The position numbers and the translations under genes were made by a program. A stretch of 64,000 bases of DNA from Haliotis asinina (Eukaryota > Mollusca > Gastropoda > Lepetellida > Haliotidae): positions 55,998,753 through 56,062,752 of the forward strand of contig NC_090290.1 in NCBI RefSeq assembly GCF_037392515.1. Direction: 5' to 3'. The notes beneath the pieces are model-generated. The model worked only from the letters and a program-made list of their open reading frames with translations, was not told where the DNA came from and made no database searches. Shown in pieces: positions 23,851-34,543 of this stretch (its first letter is position 1; the number at the start of each line of letters is the position of its first letter).

Positions 23851-24479
23851 TTTTTAGTAACATAAGTTCTCGTTTGCATTTTTGAAAGAATTGGATTTGC
23901 TAACGGATTTGTAAATAGATAAATATTTTATGATTGGAGGTTTAATTGATAACAAAGATTGTTAGTGGCTGTATCCTCGAGGGGGGTTAAAGTATTGTAA
24001 AATTATTGTCCTCCTCCTGAGAGGGTACGTAAGTCCACAAACATTCAAAGTAAATTCAAACTCTCTGTTGTTTTAATCGTAATATATGTGTCCTTTTAAA
24101 TGTATGACTAGACGTGCCTAAATTGCTAACGACTGAAGGGATGGTGTAAATCCACCTAGGGACCATGCAGGTAGCAAAAGTAATGTCCCCATGGTCCCTA
24201 GTGTGGTGATCTACCTTCAGTTGTTGGCAATCTATAGTCCATTTTTATGTTGTATTGTCCTCTATAATTAAACTGTTTTATAACTACTTACTAGTCTTAG
24301 ATGGATATGTGTGATATATACTAGTGGTTTTACTGTTCTTCGTCAACAGGGTTTTAGTTTCTTATATTCATTCATTCTACAATGTCATTATTACTTGTTC
24401 CCGTCACGATATGGCTGCAATATTGCCGATGTGACTCACTCACTTTTGAAAATCAGGGCTAGAATTGGTATTCAGTAAC

Positions 24480-24602
24480 CCATGCTTATTAGTCGGTCAG
24501 GCTCGCTGACATTGTACACTTAGTCTAATCACTGATTTCTAATCGATAGATCGATGTTCATGATGTCGATCGCTTGATTGGCTGGTCCAGATTCGATTAT
24601 TT
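24480..24602 (+). repeat. SINE family B, partial
   Basis: It carries GGTCAGGCTCGCTGAC, GATCGATGTTCATG and GGTCCAGATTCGATTATTTA, then breaks off at 24602 where LINE sequence starts. Confidence 0.7.
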
Positions 24603-24800
24603 ACAGACCTTTCAATAAATATTCATGTATATATCTCGTATGGCCAATACGACATGGCCGCATGATGACCTCTTCAAATCTTGACTGGCAACCCAAATAG
24701 GTATAACCAATATAAGGTTTTATTGCATGTAATTTATTAATGCCCACTTGGGTGTCCCACTTCTTCTGCATCTTCTGTAAATGGAAGATTGCTGATTGAG
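24603..24800 (-). mobile_element. LINE ORF2 C-terminal fragment
   Basis: The minus-strand translation MQKKWDTQVGINKLHAIKP and GCQSRFEEVIMRPCRIGHTR matches the region after RNase H in the full-length LINE. It lies in the first intron of the proposed PAN-CTLD gene. Confidence 0.85.
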
Positions 24801-24896
24801 ACGTTAACAATAAACCAACAACAACAACACTTGCCTCCATCTACATCTCCATCATACAGTTACTGAGGTTACACTTTGTCTTATAGTTCCACTTAC

Positions 24897-25143
24897 CGGG
24901 ATAAAGCCAATAGTAATAGGACGTATGAAAGTCGGTGAAGTTGTCCAACGTGGTGTATCGATGTTGTCGCAAGCAGCAAGCTTGAATATGTCTCGAATGA
25001 AGAATTGCTAGGCAGGTTTTGTCTAGCCGACATTCATTGACACAGTCCAGCAGTGACATGTCTAGGAGTACAGCACAGCCACTTAAGGCTTTGTTTGTGA
25101 AGACAAGTCTCGCCAATGTTACCATGATCATGCCAGCAGCCAT
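24897..25143 (-). CDS. PAN/apple-like first coding exon, probable start of the PAN-CTLD gene
   Basis: From the ATG at 25143 it encodes MAAGMIMVTLARLVFTNKAL, a weak signal peptide, then C...L.DC..EC..D.TC, CCL and TSYYYWLYP. It ends in phase 1 at a textbook donor CCCG/GTAAGT (24897/24896). Start, cysteine spacing and WLYP end parallel the exon at 4372-4615. The lectin exons at 10425-10240 and 10003-9765 enter in phase 1, so joining them gives a split GAC (Asp) codon and a 223-residue protein with signal peptide, PAN-like module and C-type lectin domain. The 14.5 kb intron would hold the LINE, the duplicated segments and the Tc1. A closer, undetected lectin exon remains possible. Confidence 0.6.
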
Positions 25144-25534
25144 TGTCTTCGAACAGCTTTGCTAGTAACGATGTTCGGTACTCTAGATGTTGACTTTGAG
25201 GCTTTGAACTGAGGTCAAAGGTAAGTTCTTTAGCGTCACACGGTTGGCATTGTTAAGACAATGCCATTATGTTTATTCAACCCCCAATTCTGTACACTAA
25301 CTCTGTACACGAGGAACACCTTGAGTAGTGTGTATTCTGACAAAATATGTGTCCGATAGGATGGGAATCTCAGGTCAACTAAATGGTGCTACGTATGTTG
25401 ATGAACAATATCTATCCCGATGGAGCCTGAATTGCGATCTCTTGGGGGAAACACTGTTGTCTACACAAGAGGATGTCTCTTGAAGATGCAATATCCACTA
25501 CTATAATGTTTGAACGTGTTTGTTGCCTTGAAGA

Positions 25535-26118
25535 CTCTCAGAACGTGTCTCGGGCGTGAAGTCTCTCAGAACGTGTCTATTGGCTTGGAAACTCCCAGAA
25601 CGTGTCTGTTGGCTAGGAGACTCCCAGAACGTGTGTGTTGGTTTGGAGACTCCCAGAACGTTTCTGTTGGCTTGGAGACTCCCAGAACGTGTCTGTTGGC
25701 TTGGAGACTCCCAGAACGTGTCTGCTGGCTTGGCGACTCCCAGAACGTCTCTGCTGGCTTGGCGACTCCCAGAACGTCTCTGCTGGCTTGGAGACTCCCA
25801 GAACGTGTCTGCTGGCTTGGAGACTCCCAGAACGTGTCTGCTGGCTTGGAGACTCCCAGAACGTGTCTGCTGGCTTGGAGACTCTGAGAACGTGTCTGTT
25901 GGCTTGGAGACTCTGAGAACGTGTCTACTGGCTTGGAGACTCCCAGAACGTGTCTGCTGGCTTGGAGACTCCCAGAACGTGTCTACTGGCTTGGAGACTC
26001 CCAGAACGTGTCTACTGGCTTGGAGACTCCCATAACGTGTCTGTTGGCTTGGAGACTCCCAGAACGTGTCTGTTGGCTTGGAGACTCCCAGAACGTGTCT
26101 GTTAGCTTGGAGACTCTG
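25535..26118. repeat. 29 bp minisatellite, about 20 units, open in three frames
   Basis: Unit: TTGGCTTGGAGACTCCCAGA plus ACGTGTCTG, with sites varying among units (CTGCTGG, CTGTTGG, CTACTGG; CTCCCAG or CTCTGAG). As 29 is not a multiple of three, all three forward frames read the same 29-residue cycle (LPERVCWLGDSQNVSAGLET then PRTCLLAWR). It lies upstream of the PAN-like exon on its 5' side. Confidence 0.95.
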
Positions 26119-26267
26119 ACGTCTATCCGCACTTTGGTTTGTTCACTCGGTCAAACACTTTATACTCTCAGATGGAAACTCCCGATATAATGATCGAAGC
26201 AGTAAGCGTCTCAGAGATTGTTCCTTGGTGTAAACAACATTTTCTCTTAAGGTTCCTCTTTGTATAT

Positions 26268-26515
26268 TCAGTATCTTGTCTTAGAAGGTTCTGCCTTAAC
26301 ACTATCGTATCTCAGAAGGTGCTCCTTGGTATAAACACTTTCCAGTCTTTGAAGGTTCTACCTTAACACTATCGTATCTCAGAAGGTGCTCCTTGGTATA
26401 AACACTTTCCAGTCTTAGAAGGTTCTACCTTAACACTATCGTATCTCAGAAGGTGCTCCTTGGTATAAACACTTTCCAGTCTTAGAAGGTTCTACTTGGA
26501 TAACCACTAGCCAGT
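26268..26515. repeat. 67 bp minisatellite, about 3.5 units
   Basis: Each unit contains GGTGCTCCTTGGTATAAACA, TTTCCAGTCTTAGAAGG and CTTAACACTATCGTATCTCA. Confidence 0.9.
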
Positions 26516-27184
26516 CTTAGATGATACACAACATGATCCGTTGATGTACAATGGCTGGAACACTGTCTACTCTTTAAACGCGCACGTTGATTAAAACAAA
26601 TATTTACTTTCAGTGGGCGTGTCTCAGTTATTGTGCAGCAGAGTGCAGCACCTCCTCAAGCTCGTCAACACAGCTAAATTCGATAGGAAGAAAAAGACTT
26701 GAACAGTATGTATGAATCTACCAAATGCAACTGAATTCCCCTAGTAAAATGCCAACAGTAGCTTATAGAGATTAGCTGCAAATTCTTATTGACCTGTTAT
26801 AAAAGAAAGTCTTTCAGCCATCGGAAGCAGTGGGTCAGTCATTTGGGTATTATACAGGATATCCCACTCTTATACGTTCCCTTACTGCTGTGCCAGTCAA
26901 CACGGACTGCTGCTGGTGCTCTTGTTTCGTGCTCGTCCAATCATTTATATTGGTCCGTTGTGTCTTTGTATTCATGCGAACAAAGAATTCGAAACTGTAA
27001 TCTCGAGAGAGACTTGGCATCAGGATAATGTGATGAATGTACTGGTTTGACGTCTTCTTTTTGCCGGTAAGACCAGATAAAGAATGGCTCTGTTTACTTC
27101 AGGGATATAAAGAATATTGCACATGCCAGTCACCGTGATGTACAATCGGCTACACAACTGAACTTTAGCCTCTATACTAAGTTC

Positions 27185-27540
27185 GGCATACTGGAGAGGC
27201 CATACTAAGCTCGGTATAGTGGAGAGGCTACACTGAGCTCGGTATAGTAGAGATGCTACACTGAGCTCGGTATAGTAGAGATGCTACACTGAGCTCGGTA
27301 TAGTAGAGATGCTACACTCAGCTCGGCATAGTAGAGATGCTACACTCAGCTCGGCATAGTAGAGATGCTACACTGAGCTCGGTATAGTGGAGAGGCTATG
27401 CTAAGGACAATATAGTAGAGAGGCTATACAGAGCTTGGTATACTAGAGAAACCTATGCTAAGCACGACATAATGGAGAGGTTATACTAAGTTCGGTCTAC
27501 TAGAGAGCTTATACTATGCACGATATAACAGAGAGGCTGT
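27185..27540. repeat. 28 bp minisatellite, about 12 units
   Basis: The core GCTACACTGAGCTCGGTATA followed by GTAGAGAT repeats perfectly in the middle of the array and decays towards both ends. Confidence 0.95.
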
Positions 27541-28870
27541 GCTGTTGCTTGTTCAGCATGGCCCGAGCTACTCTACATATGCATGACCCTGGAGGTGAAA
27601 TGGCACCCACGGCAAGTCGGGTAGATTTCATTATATAAGGGATCAGAGGATGTTACTAAAGCTTCTTTTGTGCGAAACATGCATACGTCGCAAACACTAA
27701 ACCATTTTAAAGACAGTTAGAATACTGCTAACGATTTCTCGACACTAAGATGTGACACGGTAACATTGATTCGGCATTACTACTTGCCGTGTCAAATACA
27801 TTACCACATTGCGTCACTGATGTATTGCGTGAGACCCACCTGTGTGTCTTCACTTTTAAGCAGAATTTCTGCTAAATTTAACAGCAGGTTTTTGCCAGAT
27901 TAGCATGTTAACAAACTCTTAAGTTTAACAAAATTTATTAATGTGCTATCGTACTATTGCATTTCCTGTTCCGTCGATTGTTTGTTTGTTTGTTTTACGT
28001 GATGCTACAGTTACTTTGGTTTTAATGCTGCTGTCCGTATGACAGGACATGCTTACTCCTTTGGCAAATACTTTGTCACCGTCCATATTGAGGGATGCGT
28101 TCGTAATATCTACTAAAATTCATTCAGAACCTCTTGTACTTTTGCAGTTTTCCAAACGTATATATATAAAAGTTATCGTGTTGACCACGATGGACAAACA
28201 TGAATATTTATGACCCGTATAACCTTTTGACTCATTAATAAAGACACAATGTCTAGCATCGATGTTGAGTTTATGACGATAATTGCTCATTTAAAAATAC
28301 AAACAAGCCCTGACTTTCATGCAAAACTATGTCTGTACAAGTATGGCCCTGGAATGTTACATGTTGTATTCATTGGTGAATGTCAACATTGAAAATGTGA
28401 TTTTGCGTGTCTTACACGATTCAAGGTGAATGTGAACATTGGTGAATGTCAACATTGAAAATGTCATTTTGCGTGTCTTACACGATTCAAGGTCAATACC
28501 ATGTGAAACCTCCACGTAACAGTGTGACAACCAGGACTCCTTATACCCACTCTCAAAGGGCAGCCTGCACTATTCCTCGTCTAGTCATATTATTTCCAAA
28601 ATTGCTTCCACGGTCTATTTAAAACGTAACGGCGAATTTCACATTAATTGAAAAAGTAAATCAAATAAGTAAATTAAGACTGCAGATCATCATAATTTTA
28701 CCTTTCCATTTAAAACTTAGGACTGAAGCTGTTAAAGAAACTACCATAGTTTCAAATCGCTGTTATTGGCTTGTATTACAATCTGTTTAGTCATCGGTGT
28801 GATGACTGCACTGACTACCATCCAGCACATCATGCTGGCTACCACTGGAGCGTTGTTTCTCTGGGAGTTG
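27541..28870. other. Gene-free stretch with one 66 bp duplication
   Basis: The only structure I see is a two-copy direct repeat at about 28376-28494 (GTGAATGTCAACATTGAAAA ... TACACGATTCAAGGT). The rest shows no coding or repeat signal. Confidence 0.5.
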
Positions 28871-29000
28871 TGATGGGGTAGCTCAGAGGTTAAACCGCTC
28901 TCTCGTGACACCAAAGATGCAGGTTCGATTCCATGCAAAGGTACAATATGTGAAGCCCATTTCTGCTGACACCCGTCGTAATACCACTTGAGTTCTAAAG
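28871..29000 (+). repeat. tRNA-headed SINE (family A), 5' part
   Basis: Head GGGGTAGCTCAGAGGTTAAA, box B GGTTCGATTCC and the AAGCCCATTTCTG segment are present; the 3' tail is missing or altered. Confidence 0.7.
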
Positions 29001-29635
29001 GCGGACAAAAACCCGGCCCACTCATTTACCGGGTATGTCATGTAGCAGGACGACGTCCGGACATTATTGAAATAACAAGAGGCTAGTCAAATTAAGCCGA
29101 CACATGTTTGCGCAGGTTATCAATGTAACGCTGTGCACTTCACAACTGGGGAGAAGTAAGTTTATGAAAAAAAGACCTGTAAATGTAATTCTAACCGTGT
29201 ATGCAGACGTGGTTTTCACGACTGGTGTCCACACGAAGTGATAACTGTACAGGGGCTCAACAGGTATGTACAATGTGACAAGATCCACCAAAGTTCACAA
29301 CACCTGGCGTCAAAGGTGTTAAGTGACAGTGGGCAACTCTAGACATTGTAGTTGTTGAAAACAAACCGTGTCCTGTCCAGTCCTACAAGGCCAGTTATCA
29401 CAAGGACAAGTCTATACAGTGTAGACGCTGATAACAGACTGCGACTGTGTGTATGCATACCTTGCCAGAAACACGCCATGTTAATCAATATGCTTCACTG
29501 CTGGTCGCTGCAACTCCATGATTTAAAAACAGCCCTTTATTTATACGGCTTGGTCTCTTGGAACTGGAGACCGTATGTACATACTGAATCATGTTTACGT
29601 TTTGGCAAATTATTCTCATTGACAATCCATGCAAT

Positions 29636-29880
29636 ACAAACTCAAGTCCTTTGGTCAGAGATCTTTTGAACATTATGCTCCCTATGTGTGGAACATTCTC
29701 CCCCAAGATCTGAAACTCTCTCCAACGTTTGATTCATTCAAAGTTGGTCTCAAAACCTATCTTTTCCGTCAGTTCTACGAATCTTGCTAACTTTGTCATC
29801 TCCCATTCCATTGTACGTCCTTGAGCATGCTGCAAGCGTGGAAATGAGCGCGTAACACATGTGCACTATTATAAATGACA
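29636..29880 (+). mobile_element. CR1/L2-like LINE 3' end fragment
   Basis: The translation KSFGQRSFEHYAPYVWNILP then TFDSFKVGLKTYLFRQFYES matches the conserved C-terminal block (R.F...AP..WN.LP......SFK..LKT.LF) of CR1/L2-type LINEs. The tail GGAAATGAGCGCGTAACACA ... TATAAATG is the usual 3' end of such elements. It is severely 5'-truncated. Confidence 0.75.
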
Positions 29881-29981
29881 ACATTACCTTGTCTAATCGA
29901 GGAACGTCATCCAAACTCATCAGCTCCAGAAAAAGGCCACGTCACAACCATGATAGTCGAAATGAGATGACATTTTCCTGC

Positions 29982-30086
29982 ACCTAGATTTTCGAAGCTC
30001 TCCCAGCGCTAAGACAGCCGTAAGTATCATACTTTAACATTAACGTACGACTATGTCAGTGCTAAGAGAGCTTCGAAAATCTAAGC
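29982..30086. mobile_element. Palindromic fold-back element (about 105 bp)
   Basis: TAGATTTTCGAAGCTCTC on the left is matched by GAGAGCTTCGAAAATCTA on the right, with a central ATACTTTAACATTAA. The same centre occurs in the palindromes at 42138 and 48378. Confidence 0.75.
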
Positions 30087-30139
30087 CCCGGCTTCAAGAG
30101 GAGACAAACGTGGTTCATGAGCTCCACGTGCTGCATGCT

Positions 30140-30375
30140 ACCAACGCTGTGCGTGTTCCTCGTGCCGCGCGGCAATACATGCTACCAGCGCCATGCGTGT
30201 TGCCCGTGCCGCATAGCAGTACATGCTAGCAACGTCATGCGTGTTGCCCGTTTCGTATGGCAGTACATGCGTGTTCCTCGTGCCGCATGGCAGTACATGC
30301 TAACAACGCTATGCGTGTTGCCCGTGCCGCATGGTAGTACATGTTCCTCGTGCGTGACTAATGCATGCTACCAAC
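30140..30375. repeat. Irregular minisatellite, about 45-50 bp units
   Basis: The phrase GTGCCGCATGGCAGTACATG and variants, with CTATGCGTGTTGCCC, recur about five times with differing spacing. The plus-strand ORF over it is low-complexity and not a convincing gene. Confidence 0.75.
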
Positions 30376-30865
30376 GCACTGCGTGCCCCACGTGCAATGT
30401 ACTGCTACAGGCATCTAGCTACAGTCCAAGCTTGAAATGGAAACATATTCTGCATCTCGGAGGCTACAATTTCGAGTTTTTCAATATCTTAACTATTTAT
30501 TATATTTTAAAAAACGGTGACTGCACAATTATACTTAAAATTAAGATAACTCAACCCTTCAATAATGAAAGAATGGTATATTACATTGTTTAATGTATTA
30601 TTCTCAATGTCATAAAGGTTCCAGGTACCCATGTCCAACACATTACCCACCCGTTCCGGGTATCCGGTTTCCCCTCCCAACCCTAGTAGATACATAACGA
30701 AATGATCATGCATATAGCACGTGCACAAAGTGCTCTACTTACAACGTTTAAACTTTAAAAGACTTCAGCTTTACCTTTCCTCTTCTCTTTATGCGCAAGC
30801 GTGTTGTTCACTGGCAAGATATGAACAACAGATCGAGACATACACAATTACATATCCGGATAAGT

Positions 30866-31028
30866 AGGTATGATTTTACGCCGCTTTTAGCAATATTCCA
30901 GCAATATCACGGTGGGGGGGGGGGGGGGGGGATACCAGAAGTGGGTTTCAAACATTGTACCCATGTGGGGAAAGAAACCGAGTCTTCGGCGTGACGAGAG
31001 GACGCTTTAACCACTAGGCTACCATACC
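30866..31028 (-). repeat. tRNA-headed SINE (family A) with internal G18 tract
   Basis: Minus-strand copy: ACGCCGCTTTTAGCAATATT tail side and CACTAGGCTACC head side. A run of 18 G (30914-30931) has expanded where the family has a short C/G run. Confidence 0.85.
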
Positions 31029-31271
31029 TCTCCGGAACAGGGAATAGTACAGATAACACTTGAAGAAAGTATTGTAAACTAATGTTCTAACGAGCTCAAG
31101 GGAACCGTTATTCATAGTTTGTTATATGTGTATTTCCTGATAGACAGCAGGTGCCCGGACACAAGCACCGCCGTTAGCATCGTGTGAGTATCGTCAGTTC
31201 GATGTAAGCGTATTGGTTATACACGGAATTTTCTTTAGGTGTGATCAGTAAGTTTTCAACCTCTGAATCTA

Positions 31272-31548
31272 TAGAACCCGTGAAGGTCCCGGGGTAGAAT
31301 AGGCCTTCTGCAACCCATGCTTACCATAGAAGGCGATCATGCTTGTCGTAAGAGGCGACTAACGGGATCGGGTGGTCAGACTAGCTGACTTGGTTGACAC
31401 ATGTCATCGGTTCCCATTTGCGCAGATCGATGCTCATGTTGTTGATCACTGGATTGACTGGTCCAGACTCGATTATTTACAGACCGCCACCATATAGCTG
31501 GAATATTGCTGAGTACGGCGTAAAACTAAACTCACTCACTCACTGAAT
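31272..31548 (+). repeat. SINE family B, full-length reference copy
   Basis: 5' part GTCCCGGGGTAGAATAGG and CTTGTCGTAAGAGGCGACTA (similar to the LINE 5' UTR), middle GACACATGTCATCGGTTCCC and GGTCCAGACTCGATTATTTA, 3' tail CATATAGCTGGAATATTGCT then GCGTAAAACTAAACTCACTC. No tRNA boxes are obvious. Confidence 0.85.
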
Positions 31549-32085
31549 CTATAGACGAGAGGTAGAACCATTTCAAGTGCGACTAATTAAGAAAGACATT
31601 TAGGAATTAGTATCTGTTGTAACGTCGTTTTGTACAAATATCCAACTCACTTGAGAAAACAACACAGAATTCGAACCATGGTTTAGTATGACCAGTTAAA
31701 GCATGAATCATACAGGCTACTGTTAAACTAGTTGTTGGGGCATTTTTGTGTAAGTTATTAACTGTATTGCCTATCGTGAAATGGTACAGCTGATTATCCT
31801 GCAAAGGTTGAACGCTTTATCCCGAGATGGTAGAATGGTTTATTCCGAACTGTTACTGCTAGACACATATTAGATTATCCTGCGCACTAAACGCATTTGT
31901 GACAAGAGAGGCGGTACAACGAATTGGGCGAGTACACTTGGCTGCTACAGGTAGCTTGACGATTATGCACGTGCAATACATGCTAACCGTGACATGAAAT
32001 CAACACCGCTACTGATTAACACCTGTCTCGCTACTGTTTTACACCTGCCTCAATACTGTTCAACAGATTTCAGTTGTAGTAAAAA

Positions 32086-33390
32086 ATGTCCAAGTTAGAA
32101 AAACATGGGCAAATAGTTCATTCTCAGGCAAGGAAGTTAGCATACAATGTTATCATGTATATGGACAAAAAATGCGCAACCAAAGCAGATTCTCTTTTTC
32201 AAAGTAGCCTTGCTACTGGACTCTCAACGGCAACAGTAAAGAGCATTAAGGCAGAAGGTGGTAGGAGTGCGAGAGGACCTACATTTATCTGTCCCACCAA
32301 ACCCCAAACTTGCAGTAGCAAACTTGATGATTTCGACCGGTGTGCAGTCTGTCAATTTGTACAAAATTTATATGGCGTAAAAAAACGACTACCCACTCTG
32401 GATACGATGTATGATATGGCAAAGTGCCAGTTGAACTACAAGGGTTCTAAGGAAAGTTTGCGAAAAAAATCTCAAAGACATGGGGTTTAGGTGGCGAAAA
32501 ACGCAGTCAAACCATAAACTGTTAATGGAACGTAAAGACATTGTTTCCAAGCGTTTGCAATACTTGCGTGCAATAAAGAAATACAGAGAAGAAAATCGAA
32601 CACTCATCTTTATCGATGAAACATGGTTGCATGTACACCACATTGTCCCAAAGTGCTGGCAACTTGAGGGTGAAGTAATAAATGGGGTTCAACCTCCGTC
32701 TGGCACCGGGCCTCGGCTTATTGTGGTTCATGTAGGGGGTGAAAAGGGTTTTGTTCCAAATGCTTTGCTTAAGCTTGTTTTTGATTCCAAACTCAAATCA
32801 GCAGACTATCATGACGAGATGAACTTTGATAATTTTTCCAAATGGCTCCAGGAAAAGTTGATCCCAAACCTTCCACTGCACTTTGTCATCGTTATGGGTA
32901 ATGCACTATATCATAGCAAGCAAGTGGACAATTGTCCGACAACCGCCAACAGAAACGATGACATAAAAGCTTGGCTACAAAGGCACAATATCTCATTTGA
33001 TGAGAAAATGCTTAAAGCCAAGCTATTGTTTCTTGCAAAATCCAACAAATCGGGCCCTGTCTACAGAGTAGACACGATGTTGAAGCAACGTGGTCATGAT
33101 GTACTACGTCTCCCTCCATACCACGCAGAACTAAACCCGATGGAGTTAATTTGGGCAAATGTGAAAAATTATGTCAGTTCACAAGAAGTTCCTGAAGAGT
33201 TGCCATAAATGAAAGGATGTCTGCAATCGGTGCAAAAGAATGGTCGGAATGTTGTAAACATGTTAAAACAATTGAAGATGGTTCTGGCAACGCGAAATCG
33301 CAGTGGAAAGGGAAATTGACAGACTAGTGATTGACTTAGTACTTGCAAGTGATTCAGACACCGAGACTGATTCAGGGAGTGATAATTAAA
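32086..33390 (+). mobile_element. Sailor-like (DD82E) Tc1/mariner-group transposon, decayed coding region
   Basis: The N-terminal part (32086 to about 32470) and the catalytic part (32480-33208) lie in different frames. The break falls at an A7 tract at about 32463-32469: one fewer A would make SLRK.LKDMGFRWRKTQSN continuous. Catalytic landmarks: D in FIDETWLH, the second Asp replaced by Gly in VIVMGNALYHS, and E in ELNPMELIWANVK, 81 residues after the Gly. That long spacing is the mark of the Sailor/DD82E group. Beyond the stop at 33208 further frames still read GAKEWSECCKHVKTIEDG and REIDRLVIDLVLASDSDTET, the usual C terminus. The copy is therefore dead at several points. No terminal inverted repeats were found. 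Confidence 0.75.
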
Positions 33391-33399
33391 GCATAAATC

Positions 33400-34500
33400 A
33401 GTAAGTCCTCCTAATTTTCCAGCATTGTTGTGTCTTGTATAATAATTGACACATACTATATCAGGTTTTTACTGTTCCCATATTTTGTCATAAAAAAGAG
33501 TAATCTTTGGTGAGTTGTCTGTATTTTATATTTTTTTTAGTCACTGATAAATCTACTGAGTCTGGTACTGAGTAATCCCCTAAACCGACAAATATGTGTA
33601 CAAAGATATTTCTCACTGGCTTATCAATGTCAAAAGGTATTTTCAGTTTTCTGTACACAATTTTGGTGACCATAATAAAAAATAATTTGGAAATATTGTT
33701 TGAATACTAACCATTTCTCTGGAACCAGTTATATAAATTTCCAAGACATGTATTCCCGGTCGATCACCAGCGGAATTATGGACGAAAATCAGCCCGTACA
33801 GAGAAATAGGAACAAAATTATGGGACAAAAATATTTCCCCCTTGCTACTCTGATTTAGCCACCACCATTCAGTAACAGATAACTTTTAATATATTATAAA
33901 GTTAAATGAAACACAATTAACTATATATAGTTATTATCTATTTAATATTTAGCAGACGAAAAGTCAACTTTACCCATTAAAACAACACCGCATATTCCTT
34001 CGAATGATAAGACTGCAATTTCAGGCATAAGATACTGATATTCCACGCTAACCTTTAGTTAAGACGAAGACAAATAGATGATTGGGGCATTGACAAGCAT
34101 TTTAGATATTCAACAATTTTGTTTAAAAAAAACCAGGAAAAGGTCATTTGCTTCGTGAAATGGATCGGTGGTCCTAAACATATTTGCTCAATATATTGTG
34201 TTGATTCAATTCGTTGGGATTGTACCTGTTCCCAAATCGAGCGTGCTATAACAATTCATGCGTGAAACGCACGGGGGAAAATGAACTTCTCGATATTTAT
34301 CAGACAACCTGTCTCCCTCTTGTTTCAAGTGGATCGTTCTTCAAATTGGGGTAATTTGTCATTTGTTTGGATCACCTTATATGTGTTTACCAGAAGAACG
34401 GTTTATCTTGAAATGGTAGATCGTTTTGTCGTGAATTTTACCACATCGCTATAACCCCTTATTGTTGCCAAGCCTGTCAAACCTTCTAAAAATACATTAA
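33400..34500. other. AT-rich stretch without recognisable features
   Basis: Between the decayed transposon and the IgGFc-like gene I see no exon, SINE or inverted repeat that I can support. It would include the promoter of the downstream gene, but no TATA box stands out near 34480. Confidence 0.4.
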
Positions 34501-34543
34501 ATTTTCTTGTCTGAACTCAAACTGATAAGAGATAACAGTCAAC

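Larger units (their letters stand above)
15945..24443 (+). mobile_element. I/Nimb-like LINE, plus-strand copy, interrupted and decayed
   Basis: The 5' end GGCACCCGTGAAGAGCC and the 3' tail GATGTGACTCACTCAC match the ends of the full-length copy at 55398-61512. The flanks show an 11 bp target-site duplication with one mismatch: TTTTGAATATC at 15934-15944 and TTTTGAAAATC at 24444-24454. Order: 5' UTR (15945 to about 16640), ORF1 with frameshifts (about 16640-17848), a 3.2 kb foreign block (17919-21160), a repeat of the ORF1 end, then ORF2 (21419 to about 23850) with several frameshifts and loss of the RNase H region, and a 3' UTR. It belongs to a slightly different subfamily from the full-length copy. 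Confidence 0.85.

Noticed and set aside
25510-26190. Repeat protein gene in the 29 bp array
   Set aside because: All three frames are equally open because of the unit length; no promoter, start context or splice signals favour one.
25535-27540. CRISPR-like array
   Set aside because: Units are contiguous tandem repeats without unique spacers, and the genome is eukaryotic.
30117-30593. 158-codon plus-strand ORF
   Set aside because: Its first half is an irregular minisatellite and the rest AT-rich; no domain.
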